Shown piece by piece: positions 1 through 8,380 of a stretch of 64,000 bases of DNA. The stretch comes from Tautonia marina. GTDB lineage: Bacteria > Planctomycetota > Planctomycetia > Isosphaerales > Isosphaeraceae. Within the stretch, counting starts at the first letter, position 1; the number at the start of each line of letters is the position of its first letter. The notes below the pieces were generated by a model. It searched no databases, was not told where the DNA came from, and was given only the letters and a program-made list of their open reading frames with translations. A program made the position numbers and the translations under genes. The stretch spans positions 496,001 through 560,000 of the forward strand of contig NZ_WEZF01000001.1 of NCBI RefSeq assembly GCF_009177065.1. Reading direction: 5' to 3'.

Positions 1-1
1 T

Positions 2-2158
2 CAATCGATCGAGGAACTGGAACCACTGCTTGATCCCGACACACTGCTCTATTACTGGCCTTACGGTCGGCACGGAATCAACTTTCATCCTCCCCTGTCG
101 GGACAGCTCAACCTGTTGACTTATGCGATTTTCGGGAACTGGGTCAAAGATGTTCCTGCGCGTCGGCTCGCGTCGGTGTTTGAATATGTCCTGACCATTA
201 CGGTTCTGTATCATTTCCTGACACGGCGCTATGGGATCTGGGTGGGCCTGACCGCCGCGGGGTCGCTTCTGACCCTGCCCCGCGTGTACGGAGACGCCCA
301 CATCTTCGGGACCGACGTGCCAGGCATGATGATCTGGCTGCTGACGGCGATCGCGACCTGGAAGGGCCTGACCGAACCGAACGCTCGACGATTTCGGGTC
401 CTGGTGGGGGTTCTGCTGGGCCTTGCCTTCCTGGTGAAGATGGCGGCCGTGATGGTCTTGCTGCCGATCGTCGCCTGGGCGTTGGTGGCCCACGTGCCGA
501 GGGAACTCCGCCAGGGAGGGCGAGCGGCCTGGATTGACGCCATTGTGACGACCGCCGCGTTGCTTGCCCCGCTGCTCCTCGCGTTCCTGGAGATCCGGCG
601 TCTGGCGTCGCTCTTGCCTCCGCCGAACATGACGGATCTGTTTATGGCGAGGCCAGAGAGTCGATGGCCTGGAACGATCCTGCTGGTTCCGGCCCTGATC
701 TGGTGCGTTCGACGGTTGGTCGCGTGGGTCGCGCGTGGGTCTCGGGTCTGGGGAGTCGAGCGGCCGGCGATGGAAGTCGGTTGGGCGATTCTTGCCTTCG
801 CTCCGGTCGTCGGCTGGCTCGGCAATCCGGCCTGGTGGCGGGAGACGTTGCCGAGGCTGGCCCACTACTACCTTTTGAGCGTCGATCGTCAGGGAGCCTT
901 GCCCGATATTCGCATCTATTATCTAGGTGAGACGTACTTGTTCAGCCTGCCCTGGCACAACGGGTGGGTCTTGATCGCCGCGACGGTCCCGGCGTCGATT
1001 CTCTTCGCGAGTGTGCTGGGTTTGGGCTATGCGCTTCGGGTGGTCAAACGTGATCGGTTGCCGCTCTATTTTCTCGTGCATTTCCTCACGTTACCCGTCC
1101 TCCGGATGCTTCCGACCCCGGCGCACGACGGCGTCCGCCTGATGCTGCCCTGCTTCCCGTTTCTGGCGGCGTTCGCGGGCTGGGGAGCGGTCTGGCTTGC
1201 CGACGGAATCGCTCGACTGGTCCGCAGGGGAGATCGACCGACGCCGTTCCGGGTGGTTCTGGCCACCGCCGTGCTGGGCTGGTCGGCGGTCCAATTGGTG
1301 CTGATCCACCCCTTCGAACTGTCGTACTACAATCGGCTGGTCGGTGGGCCGTCAGGTGCCTGGAGGCGAGGCTTCGAACTGTCGTACTGGTACGATGCCT
1401 TCAATCCCGTCACGCTCCGAGAGCTCAACGCGAGCTTGCCGCCCGGCGCGGCAATCGCACCCACCAACGAATTCTCGCAAGTGCCGACATTCATGGAATT
1501 GCAAACGTTCGGCGGGTTGCGGTCGGACCTGCGCCTCGAACCACCCGCCGACGCCTTTCCGTTCGTCTGGCTCCTGACGCACGATTCGAAGGCCAATGCC
1601 TACTCGCGCTTGCTCTTTGCCATGAAGCCGTTTTACGAGCGTCGGCCGGAGCAACTGGGAGGGCTTCGGGTGGCGGCCGTTTCCGGCCCCGAGGACGCGG
1701 CGCGAGCCTGGGCCTTGCAACTGCTGGCGAGCGATGCCCGGCCTCCGCGCGATCCACAGGCCCCGCTTCCCGACTGGCTTCGCCAGACACTTCCCTGGCT
1801 GGCCCGATTCTGGGGAGAAGGGCTGACGCGACCTCCGTTGCCGGGAGTGCTGGAGGAGAGCTTCACCTGGGCCTCGTCCGATCCTGAGGGGCTCCGGGCC
1901 GCGGCGCAGGCCCTGGTTGAAGGACGATCGGCCGAGGTTCCCGGGGCTGCGAAGCTTCGCGCCATCCTGAATCGGTTTGGGGCCACCTTTGCCGATGACC
2001 TGCTGAAGCGCCGCCCCGAAGCGCTCTTCGAGGCTGTCGAAATCCTCATCTCCCGGCCCGACGACCTTCGTCAAGTGCTCACGACACCCGGCTACACGGA
2101 TCCGGAACGGATCGGTGGTCCTTTGGTGCCTGAGTCGTCACAACGCGAGCCAGGTTGA
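2..2158 (+). CDS. Membrane glycosyltransferase, GT39/PMT-like (5' truncated)
   Basis: The reading frame is open to the left edge, so the true start lies outside the window; 718 residues are visible. The N-terminal part contains the short loop FHPPLSGQLNLL, typical of the first periplasmic loop of GT39/ArnT-like transferases, followed by a series of hydrophobic segments over roughly residues 50-450. The last 250 or so residues are hydrophilic and probably periplasmic. Enzymes of this fold move a sugar from a polyprenyl-phosphate donor onto a lipid or protein outside the cytoplasmic membrane. The acceptor cannot be told from sequence. It is followed by a 142-bp gap and a small unrelated gene, so it probably ends its own transcript. 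Family confidence is moderate; the exact activity is unknown. Confidence 0.7.
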   Translation, partial: QSIEELEPLLDPDTLLYYWPYGRHGINFHPPLSGQLNLLTYAIFGNWVKDVPARRLASVFEYVLTITVLYHFLTRRYGIWVGLTAAGSLLTLPRVYGDAHIFGTDVPGMMIWLLTAIATWKGLTEPNARRFRVLVGVLLGLAFLVKMAAVMVLLPIVAWALVAHVPRELRQGGRAAWIDAIVTTAALLAPLLLAFLEIRRLASLLPPPNMTDLFMARPESRWPGTILLVPALIWCVRRLVAWVARGSRVWGVERPAMEVGWAILAFAPVVGWLGNPAWWRETLPRLAHYYLLSVDRQGALPDIRIYYLGETYLFSLPWHNGWVLIAATVPASILFASVLGLGYALRVVKRDRLPLYFLVHFLTLPVLRMLPTPAHDGVRLMLPCFPFLAAFAGWGAVWLADGIARLVRRGDRPTPFRVVLATAVLGWSAVQLVLIHPFELSYYNRLVGGPSGAWRRGFELSYWYDAFNPVTLRELNASLPPGAAIAPTNEFSQVPTFMELQTFGGLRSDLRLEPPADAFPFVWLLTHDSKANAYSRLLFAMKPFYERRPEQLGGLRVAAVSGPEDAARAWALQLLASDARPPRDPQAPLPDWLRQTLPWLARFWGEGLTRPPLPGVLEESFTWASSDPEGLRAAAQALVEGRSAEVPGAAKLRAILNRFGATFADDLLKRRPEALFEAVEILISRPDDLRQVLTTPGYTDPERIGGPLVPESSQREPG

Positions 2159-2300
2159 TGGAATCGAGGGTGAGGGCCTGAGGTCACCAGGCGGTCTTGC
2201 TTTATTGTCAATGTGGGACGGTTGGAAGATCGGTTGCGTTCGATTTGATTTGCGTTTTGAATGATTCGCATCACATGAGCACAATCTCACGGAGCGCACG

Positions 2301-2723
2301 ATGTCCGACCTGTTCTCCGCCCTGCAATCGCGGACCGGTTTGGCCCCTGAAACGCTTGAATCGGGGGTTGGGGCGCTCCTGAACTTCATCAAGGAGCGTT
2401 TGCCGGCCGAACGTTTTGCGCAAATCGAGTCGGCCATTCCGCAAGCCGAGGCGGCGATCTCGGCGTTTCTCTCGAGCCAATCGTCGCCGGGAATGCTTGA
2501 AAAAGTGAGTGGGCTCGTGGGGAGCTTGCTGGGAGATAAGGCCGGCGACCTGCCCGAGCTCTTTGAGATGCTTTCACGATCCGGGCTGTCCATCGACCAG
2601 GCCAAGTCATTTCTTCCGGCGGCGATCGAGATGTTGAACGAACGGCTTCCCGCCGATCTGATCGATCAAATCTTGGCGCGCTTGCCAGGTCTGGGAGAGG
2701 CATTGAAACAGGCCGACGCATGA
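2301..2723 (+). CDS. DUF2780-like small helical protein
   Basis: The product is a 140-residue, mostly helical, acidic protein with no signal peptide or membrane segment. The pattern GVGALLNFIKERLPAERF followed by a Gly/Leu-rich middle resembles the DUF2780 (VcgC/VcgE) family, whose function is not known. The ATG at 2301 is preceded by CGGAGCG at suitable distance. A GG-N10-GC sequence (TGGAAG-N5-TTGC, 2223-2237) lies 64 bp upstream and loosely resembles a sigma-54 promoter. The gene stands alone between the glycosyltransferase and lpxD. It looks like a genuine conserved gene, but nothing around it indicates a role. Confidence 0.65.
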   Translation: MSDLFSALQSRTGLAPETLESGVGALLNFIKERLPAERFAQIESAIPQAEAAISAFLSSQSSPGMLEKVSGLVGSLLGDKAGDLPELFEMLSRSGLSIDQAKSFLPAAIEMLNERLPADLIDQILARLPGLGEALKQADA

Positions 2724-2968
2724 GTGGCCCTGGCCGGTAGGAGCCGGTCGAGGTTGGTTGACTCGCCTTGTCGGCTTGTGCGGGCTCGGGTACGATTCGG
2801 GTCAACGCCGCGGTTGAGGGATCATTCGCGGCCTTTCTGATGCCTGGTTCAGCGAGATCTTCCTCCTGGGTCCCTCAGGATGAATGCGATCGCGCGACCG
2901 GATGTCTCCGGGGTCGGAGCGATGCGAGGCTCCGATCCGTTTCAGGGAGGAAGAGGGGGCAGATCGCC

Positions 2969-4069
2969 GTGGCCGCCACGATTCAAGAGCTTGCGTCAAT
3001 GGTTCGGGGTCGCGTCATCGGCGATCCCGAGGCAACAATCAACGCCGCAAAACCGGTGACCGAGGCCGGTCCCGGCGACCTGACCTTCCTGGCCGATGAA
3101 CGTTATGCGAAGGCGCTGGTAATCTCTCCCGCCACGGCGGTGTTGATCGCCAAGACGTTCACCATTCCCGAACCGGCCGATCGATCGCCTTCCCTGACGT
3201 TTATCGTCGTGGATGACCCTCGAGCGGCGTTCATGGTCCTTCATGCGCATCTCCGAGGCGCCCAGGCCGAACGTTGGGTGGGGATCGACCCGCGAGCGGT
3301 CGTTTCCCCCTCGGCGAAGATCGGCCAACAGGTCGCCATCTATCCCTATGCCGTGATCGGCGACGACGCCGAGATCGGCGATGGCTGCACGATCGGCCCC
3401 GGGAGTGTCATCGGGTCCAGGTCCCGATTGGGCCAAAATGTGACGCTGCATGCCAACGTGGTCATCTACGAAGATGTGGTCATCGGCGATCGTGGGATTC
3501 TTCATGCCGGAGTGGTCATCGGAGCCGACGGCTTCGGTTATCAGTTCGTTGACGGCCGGCACGCCAAGGTGCCGCAAAGTGGCGGCGTGGTGATCGAGGA
3601 AGACGTGGAGATCGGGGCGAATTCCTGCGTGGACCGAGGAACCTTCGGCCCGACCCGCATCGGCCCTGGCACGAAGATCGACAACCTCGCGCAGATTGGC
3701 CACAACGTCAAGCTCGGGAAGCACACGATCGTGTGCGCCCAGGTTGGCATCGCCGGCAGTGTTGTGTCGGGTGATTACGTCGTGATGGGTGGGCAGGTTG
3801 GCATCGCCGACCACCGGACCATCGGCGACGGGGCCCAGCTCTGTGCCCAGGCGGGGGTGAATCGAGACGTGGCACCGAAGGTCACCGTCTTCGGCACTCC
3901 GGCCGTGCCGCTCCGCCAGCTGATGCAAATGCATTCGCTCAGCATGAAACTGCCGGATATGAAACGGCAATTGAAGCAGCTTGCGGCCGAGGTTCAGCGC
4001 CTCTCCAGCGCGATTGACGACGCTGAGGCCACCGACTCGCCGGCGAATCCCAACTCCTCCGCGGCCTGA
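2969..4069 (+). CDS. lpxD: UDP-3-O-acylglucosamine N-acyltransferase
   Basis: LpxD adds the second (N-linked) acyl chain to UDP-3-O-acyl-glucosamine, the third step of lipid A synthesis, in the cytoplasm. The N-terminal uridine-binding domain (ASMVRGRVIGDPEATI, GDLTFLADERY) is followed by many hexapeptide repeats forming a left-handed beta helix. The expected catalytic histidine is present in QIGHNV (His245 by the start used here). I chose the GTG at 2969, which follows GGGAGGAAGAG and gives 366 residues, close to the usual family size; the longer upstream frame starting at 2768 has no family similarity. lpxI follows 95 bp later on the same strand, so the pair is probably one lipid A operon. 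Confidence 0.93.
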   Translation: MAATIQELASMVRGRVIGDPEATINAAKPVTEAGPGDLTFLADERYAKALVISPATAVLIAKTFTIPEPADRSPSLTFIVVDDPRAAFMVLHAHLRGAQAERWVGIDPRAVVSPSAKIGQQVAIYPYAVIGDDAEIGDGCTIGPGSVIGSRSRLGQNVTLHANVVIYEDVVIGDRGILHAGVVIGADGFGYQFVDGRHAKVPQSGGVVIEEDVEIGANSCVDRGTFGPTRIGPGTKIDNLAQIGHNVKLGKHTIVCAQVGIAGSVVSGDYVVMGGQVGIADHRTIGDGAQLCAQAGVNRDVAPKVTVFGTPAVPLRQLMQMHSLSMKLPDMKRQLKQLAAEVQRLSSAIDDAEATDSPANPNSSAA

Positions 4070-4164
4070 CCAACCCATCGAACGGCGGGTCCGCTGCTCG
4101 AACGTGGCGGACCTGCCCACGACCGAGGCTCGACTCTGCTCGGAGCACAGGAGGCACCCGCGCC

Positions 4165-5082
4165 GTGTCCGCAACACTCAATGCCCGATCGCATCCCACC
4201 GCCGTCTCGATGGAACCCTCCGGCTCCCGAGTGGTTGGGTTGCTGGCCGGAAGCGGCCGCTTCCCGATCCTCTTTGCCGAAGCGGCCAGGCGGCAGGGGC
4301 TGTCGGTCGCCTGTGTCGGCATCAAGGGAGAGGCTCCCGAGGTGCTGGCCGAGCTTTGCGATTCGTTCGACGTGGTCCCCGTGACCACGCCGACCCGGAT
4401 CATCGGCGCGTTCAAGCGTCGAGGGGCCCGAGAGCTGGTCATGGCCGGCAAGGTCCACAAGACGGCCATGTACACGCCGTTCTTGTTCTGGCACGCGATC
4501 AGTGATCCCCGAGCCGTCCGCATCTGGTTCTACGGCGCCTTGCGCAGGAACAAGAAGGACGACACGATTCTGTTGACCGTCATCGATGAGTTTGCCAAGG
4601 ACGGCCTGAGCTTTCGCTCGGCCCTGGACTTCTGCCCGGAGCTTCTCGTGAATCACGGCGTTCTGTCCCGCCGCCGACCGTCAAGGTCGGAGCTTGACGA
4701 CATCCGCTTCGGCTGGGAACTGGCCAAGGAAATGGGCCGGCTCGACGTGGGCCAGTCGGTCGCCGTCAAGGATTGTGCCGCCATTGCCGTCGAGGCGATC
4801 GAGGGAACCGACCGCTGCATCGAGCGTGCTGGTCAGCTTTGTCGATCGGGCGGTTGGAGCCTGGTGAAGGTTGCCAAACCCCAGCAAGATATGCGGTTCG
4901 ATGTGCCGACCATCGGCATCAGCACGATTGAGAATCTGCACAAGGCCGGAGCCCGAGTCCTGGCGATCGAGGCGGGCAAGACCATCGTCATCGACCAGCC
5001 CGAGGTGATTGCCCTGGCCGATCGGCTCGGGATCGCCCTCGTCGCGCTCGATGGTGCCGAGGTGGAAGCCCCGGCGGCCTGA
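4165..5082 (+). CDS. lpxI: UDP-2,3-diacylglucosamine pyrophosphatase, LpxI type
   Basis: LpxI hydrolyses UDP-2,3-diacylglucosamine to lipid X in the cytoplasm, and replaces the unrelated LpxH in many bacteria. The protein has the N-terminal glycine-rich motif VVGLLAGSGRFPILFAEAAR and the conserved C-terminal DUF1009 region (RFDVPTIGISTIENL, AGKTIVID). Its 305 residues are near the family norm. The GTG at 4165 follows AGGAGG with a 10-nt spacer; an in-frame ATG at 4210 is an alternative that would start just before the conserved core. It follows lpxD directly and converges with the next gene 39 bp downstream. No lpxA, lpxB or fabZ is present in the window. Confidence 0.92.
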   Translation: MSATLNARSHPTAVSMEPSGSRVVGLLAGSGRFPILFAEAARRQGLSVACVGIKGEAPEVLAELCDSFDVVPVTTPTRIIGAFKRRGARELVMAGKVHKTAMYTPFLFWHAISDPRAVRIWFYGALRRNKKDDTILLTVIDEFAKDGLSFRSALDFCPELLVNHGVLSRRRPSRSELDDIRFGWELAKEMGRLDVGQSVAVKDCAAIAVEAIEGTDRCIERAGQLCRSGGWSLVKVAKPQQDMRFDVPTIGISTIENLHKAGARVLAIEAGKTIVIDQPEVIALADRLGIALVALDGAEVEAPAA

Positions 5083-5121
5083 TCGAGACCTTCGGAGCAG
5101 TCCTCCGACCGTGAACGACCG

Positions 5122-5895
5122 TCAGGCGGGGCGGTCGTCCTCGGGGCCAGGGAGCGAGAGGGCAGGGGAGGCCGGCGGCTGGCCTGCCTCGATGGCCCGA
5201 GCGATCAACTCGCAGGCGATGGGAAGGCCGACGCTCTCGGTGTCGATCACCAGATCGTACGAGTGGGGGTCGGTGTCGTCGACCCGAAACATCGTCCGAG
5301 CGAATTTCCGACGGCGGCGGTCGAGGTCGAGCGCCAGCCGTCGGGCGGTTCGAGGGGTGACGCCGAGCCGTTCCGAAAGGCGGCGGGCTCGTGCCTTGAT
5401 CGGCGCGACGAGGCGAACCGAGAGAACCTCGTGCCTTGGGATCATGAACCCGGCCCCCCGGCCGACGATCACCGCGTCTCCGGCGTGGCCGATCGAGAGA
5501 ACCAGCTTGGCCAAGTGATCGAGGTAGGCTTCCAGCGGTGCCCAGTGTTCCTCGCGGAGGGGCAAGAGCCAGTCTTGCACGACACTGGGAGAGAGTTCGT
5601 CGAGCGCCTCGACTTCCTCGATCGGCCGCTCCATCCGATCGGCGATCGTTTCGACAATCCGGGCGTCGTAGACGGTCCAGCCGAGGCGTTCGGCGACCAT
5701 CCGGCCCAGCGCCGAGCCGCCGGCCCCGGCCTCTCGTGAGAGGCAGACGACCCGGAATCGCGGGCGTGGTTCGCCGTTTGGCTCGGTGATGAGGTCGGGC
5801 GACGGCTGGCCCGAGAACCATCGAGCCATGACGGCGCGTAGGCCCCGGGGTGAGCGGTTTGTGCCGGGTCGCGATGCGTCGCCAATCATCCCCAT
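5122..5895 (-). CDS. Cytidylate kinase-like family protein
   Basis: The 257-residue protein matches the cytidylate-kinase-like family (Pfam Cytidylate_kin2): a modified P-loop SREAGAGGSALG at residues 53-64, then GRGAGFMIP, an Arg-rich lid (RRLALDLDRRRRKFARTMF) and the C-terminal YDLVIDT strand. The fold suggests phosphate transfer to a nucleotide or similar small molecule, but the true CMP kinase gene (cmk) is a different subfamily and members of this group are mostly uncharacterised. Start choice is uncertain: the ATG at 5895 has a weak GGGG-type site, and ATG 5829 is the next good option. The gene is divergent from the small gene at 6218 and converges with lpxI. Confidence 0.75.
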   Translation of the reverse strand: MGMIGDASRPGTNRSPRGLRAVMARWFSGQPSPDLITEPNGEPRPRFRVVCLSREAGAGGSALGRMVAERLGWTVYDARIVETIADRMERPIEEVEALDELSPSVVQDWLLPLREEHWAPLEAYLDHLAKLVLSIGHAGDAVIVGRGAGFMIPRHEVLSVRLVAPIKARARRLSERLGVTPRTARRLALDLDRRRRKFARTMFRVDDTDPHSYDLVIDTESVGLPIACELIARAIEAGQPPASPALSLPGPEDDRPA

Positions 5896-6003
5896 GCCGT
5901 CGCCCCGTCCAGCCGACTCAACCAGTGAGAGGTGCCCGAGAGCCTTTGCAACCAGGGACCACTTCCCAATCGTTGCCGATCCCGGTGTGAGGGTCGAATC
6001 TAT

Positions 6004-6016
6004 TGTAACCGTTACA
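6004..6016. promoter_or_regulatory. Operator-like palindrome TGTAAC-C-GTTACA
   Basis: Perfect 6-bp arms around a single central base in a divergent promoter region. The size and symmetry suit a dimeric helix-turn-helix repressor, but no regulator is encoded next to it. Confidence 0.4.
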
Positions 6017-6120
6017 TGACGGGTCGCTCTCGCCCTGGTCTCGAAAAATCGGGTGATTTTTCCTCAAGTCTTTGCGCCGTTTTGCCTGACGAGATTTTCC
6101 GCCACGGTGATCCACCCCAA

Positions 6121-6136
6121 TGGTACGGACTTTGCC
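6121..6136 (+). promoter_or_regulatory. Candidate sigma-54 promoter (TGGTAC-N5-TTGC)
   Basis: The GG (6122-6123) and GC (6134-6135) dinucleotides are separated by exactly 10 bp, as in -24/-12 promoters. The -24 box differs from TGGCAC at one base; the -12 box is TTGC followed by C. It lies about 80 bp upstream of the small gene at 6218. Confidence 0.4.
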
Positions 6137-6217
6137 CTAAGTCCAGACCGACGCCACGAGGGATCGCTCGCGTCCCTCCTCCCGATCGACATGGACCGTT
6201 CACGGGGCACCTTTCGT

Positions 6218-6433
6218 ATGAGCGACCGAACCAACACGCTGCTCTGGATGAAGGATTTGATTGAGCACATGCGACACTGCCAGGAGCAGCTTCAGTGGGC
6301 CTCCGATGGCCCGAGCGAGTCGTTCTTGACCGAAGCCATGCTGGTCGATCTGTCCGAGTGCCGCACGCTCTGCGAGCGCCTTCGATCGAACCAGACCCCG
6401 CACGGGGCCCGACTGCACGCAACCTCGGCCTGA
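6218..6433 (+). CDS. Small conserved-looking hypothetical protein
   Basis: A 71-residue soluble protein starting MSDRTNTLLWMKDLIEHMRH, with a helical, charged N-terminal half and a Cys pair (ECRTLCERL). I do not recognise a family. The frame extends upstream to 6053, but the residues before MSDRT are low-quality in composition, so the ATG at 6218 (or 6191) is preferred; neither has a strong ribosome site. A candidate sigma-54 promoter lies about 80 bp upstream. The codon use and the clean helix suggest a real gene, but there is no functional clue. Confidence 0.5.
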   Translation: MSDRTNTLLWMKDLIEHMRHCQEQLQWASDGPSESFLTEAMLVDLSECRTLCERLRSNQTPHGARLHATSA

Positions 6434-6586
6434 CGAATCGCCTCGAACCGCCCCTGTCCGCCGGTTCGACAGCCCCTGGACAGTCGCCCCCAAGCATGTG
6501 AACCTCGAGACGCGATGATCGACGATCCGCCCGAGGGACGATCGATCCAATCGACCTCCAGGAGGTTCGGCAACGGGGAGGCGACG

Positions 6587-8065
6587 ATGGGGCGAGCGCT
6601 CGGAATCCTTACGGCCCTGGTGATCGGCTTCGGAGCTTCGGTTTCGACGGCCGACGACGAGTCGAGACCGAACATCCTGCTGATCCTGGTCGATGACCTC
6701 GGCAAGGAGTGGATCGGCTGCTACGGCGCCGAGGGAATTGAAACCCCTCACATCGACGCCCTGGCCGCGGGTGGCATGCGGTTCGAACATGCATACTCCA
6801 TGCCTCAGTGTACACCGAGCCGACTGACCCTCCTGACCGGCCAGTACCCCTTTCGCCACGGCTGGGTCAACCACTGGGATGTCCCTCGGTTCGGCTGCGG
6901 AGCGCATTTCGATCCTGAGCAAAACGCCTCGATCGCCCGGCTGCTGCGCGATGCCGGATACGCGACCGCCGTGGCCGGGAAGTGGCAGATTGACGACTTC
7001 CGCGTCGAGCCGATGGCGATGTTCGAGGCCGGGTTCGACTCCTGGTGCATGTGGACCGGTGGCGAAGGCGGGAACCCTGGGAGCGACGAACGCTACTGGA
7101 ATCCTTACATCGCTGCCGGAGATGCTTCTGGGGCTGCCCCTTCCACAACCTATCGCGGCGCGTTCGGGCCGGAGGTGTTCGCCAGCTCGTTGATCGACTT
7201 CATGCGATCGCACCGCAAGCGGCCGATGTTCCTCTATTTCCCAATGGCCCTCGTCCATTCGCCCCAGGTGCCGACCCCCAGTGAACCAGGAGCCGAATCG
7301 GCCCAGGAACGCCACGCGGCGATGGTGCGGGCCACCGACGCCATCGTCGGTCGGTTGGTCCAGGCGGTTGATGACCTCGGGCTCCGCGAACGGACGATCA
7401 TCATCTTGACGACGGACAACGGTACGGCCAGGAACATCTCGGGCCGCCGACTCGGCCGCGAGGTCCGCGGCGCGAAGGCCGAACTGTCTGAGGCCGGCAC
7501 GGCCATGCCCTTCATCGTCAACGGGCCGGGTCTCGTGCCCGAAGGGGTCGTGACCGAGGCATTGACCGATTTCACCGACCTCTTTCCCACCCTCGCCGAG
7601 TTTGCCGGGGCCGAGGTGCCTGGGGATCAGGTGGTCGATGGCCGATCGATCGCCCCGCTGATTCGAGGCGAGGCCGACGACTCTCCCCGAAACTGGATTC
7701 TGTCCCTCGGCCGCGGTCCCGCCGTCTACCGAGATGGTCGGGTTGTCCCCGCGCAACCGTACATCGATCGGGTGATCCGCGATCAGCGGTTCAAGCTCTG
7801 GATCGGCCGCAACCGCGAGCCGACGGCCCTCTACGACTTGCAGGCCGACCCCGGGGAGGAACGCAACCTGCTCAATGCGAACGACGATCCCGAGGCCCTC
7901 GCCGCCCGAGATCGGCTCCTCGCCATCGCGGCCACCTTCCCGGAACACGACGCCGCTCCTCGCTACCGCCCCAATCCCCCTCAGCCCTGGGACCGCCCCC
8001 CTTCCCATCGACGCCCGCCAGGGAACGACCCCATCGTGATCCCCCCTCGTTCTGGAGAGCCCTGA
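6587..8065 (+). CDS. Secreted sulfatase
   Basis: This is a type I formylglycine-dependent sulfatase that cleaves sulfate esters, probably of polysaccharides, outside the cytoplasm. The signal peptide (MGRALGILTALVIGFGASVSTA) is followed by NILLILVDDLG with the metal-binding Asp pair, the CTPSR motif whose Cys75 would be converted to formylglycine, the GKW motif (VAGKWQIDDF) and a late LTTDNGT metal site. The ATG at 6587 follows GGGGAG with a good spacer; the upstream frame to 6515 would hide the signal peptide. Length 492 is typical. Planctomycetes carry many such enzymes. No sulfatase-maturing enzyme or carbohydrate transporter is adjacent, so the substrate is unknown. Confidence 0.92.
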   Translation: MGRALGILTALVIGFGASVSTADDESRPNILLILVDDLGKEWIGCYGAEGIETPHIDALAAGGMRFEHAYSMPQCTPSRLTLLTGQYPFRHGWVNHWDVPRFGCGAHFDPEQNASIARLLRDAGYATAVAGKWQIDDFRVEPMAMFEAGFDSWCMWTGGEGGNPGSDERYWNPYIAAGDASGAAPSTTYRGAFGPEVFASSLIDFMRSHRKRPMFLYFPMALVHSPQVPTPSEPGAESAQERHAAMVRATDAIVGRLVQAVDDLGLRERTIIILTTDNGTARNISGRRLGREVRGAKAELSEAGTAMPFIVNGPGLVPEGVVTEALTDFTDLFPTLAEFAGAEVPGDQVVDGRSIAPLIRGEADDSPRNWILSLGRGPAVYRDGRVVPAQPYIDRVIRDQRFKLWIGRNREPTALYDLQADPGEERNLLNANDDPEALAARDRLLAIAATFPEHDAAPRYRPNPPQPWDRPPSHRRPPGNDPIVIPPRSGEP

Positions 8066-8380
8066 CGTTGTGGTCTATTTGCAACGGGCGATCTGCATCG
8101 GGGCGACGTCAGCCCATGGTTCACGAGTGGATTCCTGGTTGTGTGTGTTGAAAACGCTTGCTCTCTCAAAGGTTATGTCAATGCGTTGTGCGCCGATGGA
8201 TTCTCCCATCGAGTTGCCCCTTCGCATCTCGCGAGAATGCAACACACGAAGATGCTGGATTTTTTTCTGGCCATTACCCCCCGAACTTTCGTACCATCAG
8301 GAAGCCTTGACCTATCGTTCCGGTTGTTTCTCTCGTACCGGATCTCGTTCGCGGAATTTTATTGAACAAAGGATGGATTG
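8066..8380. other. Intergenic region upstream of the first DUF1559 gene
   Basis: A 315-bp spacer that is AT-richer than its surroundings near its right end (poly-T at about 8260). I see no gene and no clear promoter match in it, though a promoter for the next gene is expected here. Confidence 0.5.

Larger units (their letters stand above)
5896..6217. other. Divergent intergenic region with palindrome and sigma-54-like site
   Basis: This 322-bp spacer separates the cytidylate-kinase-like gene from the small gene at 6218. It has no convincing gene of its own. It contains a 13-bp palindrome (6004-6016) and a near-consensus sigma-54 promoter (6121-6136), both listed separately. Confidence 0.6.

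Noticed and set aside
6200-8008. Open frame of 602 codons on the minus strand
   Set aside because: Antisense to the sulfatase gene, which has all active-site motifs.
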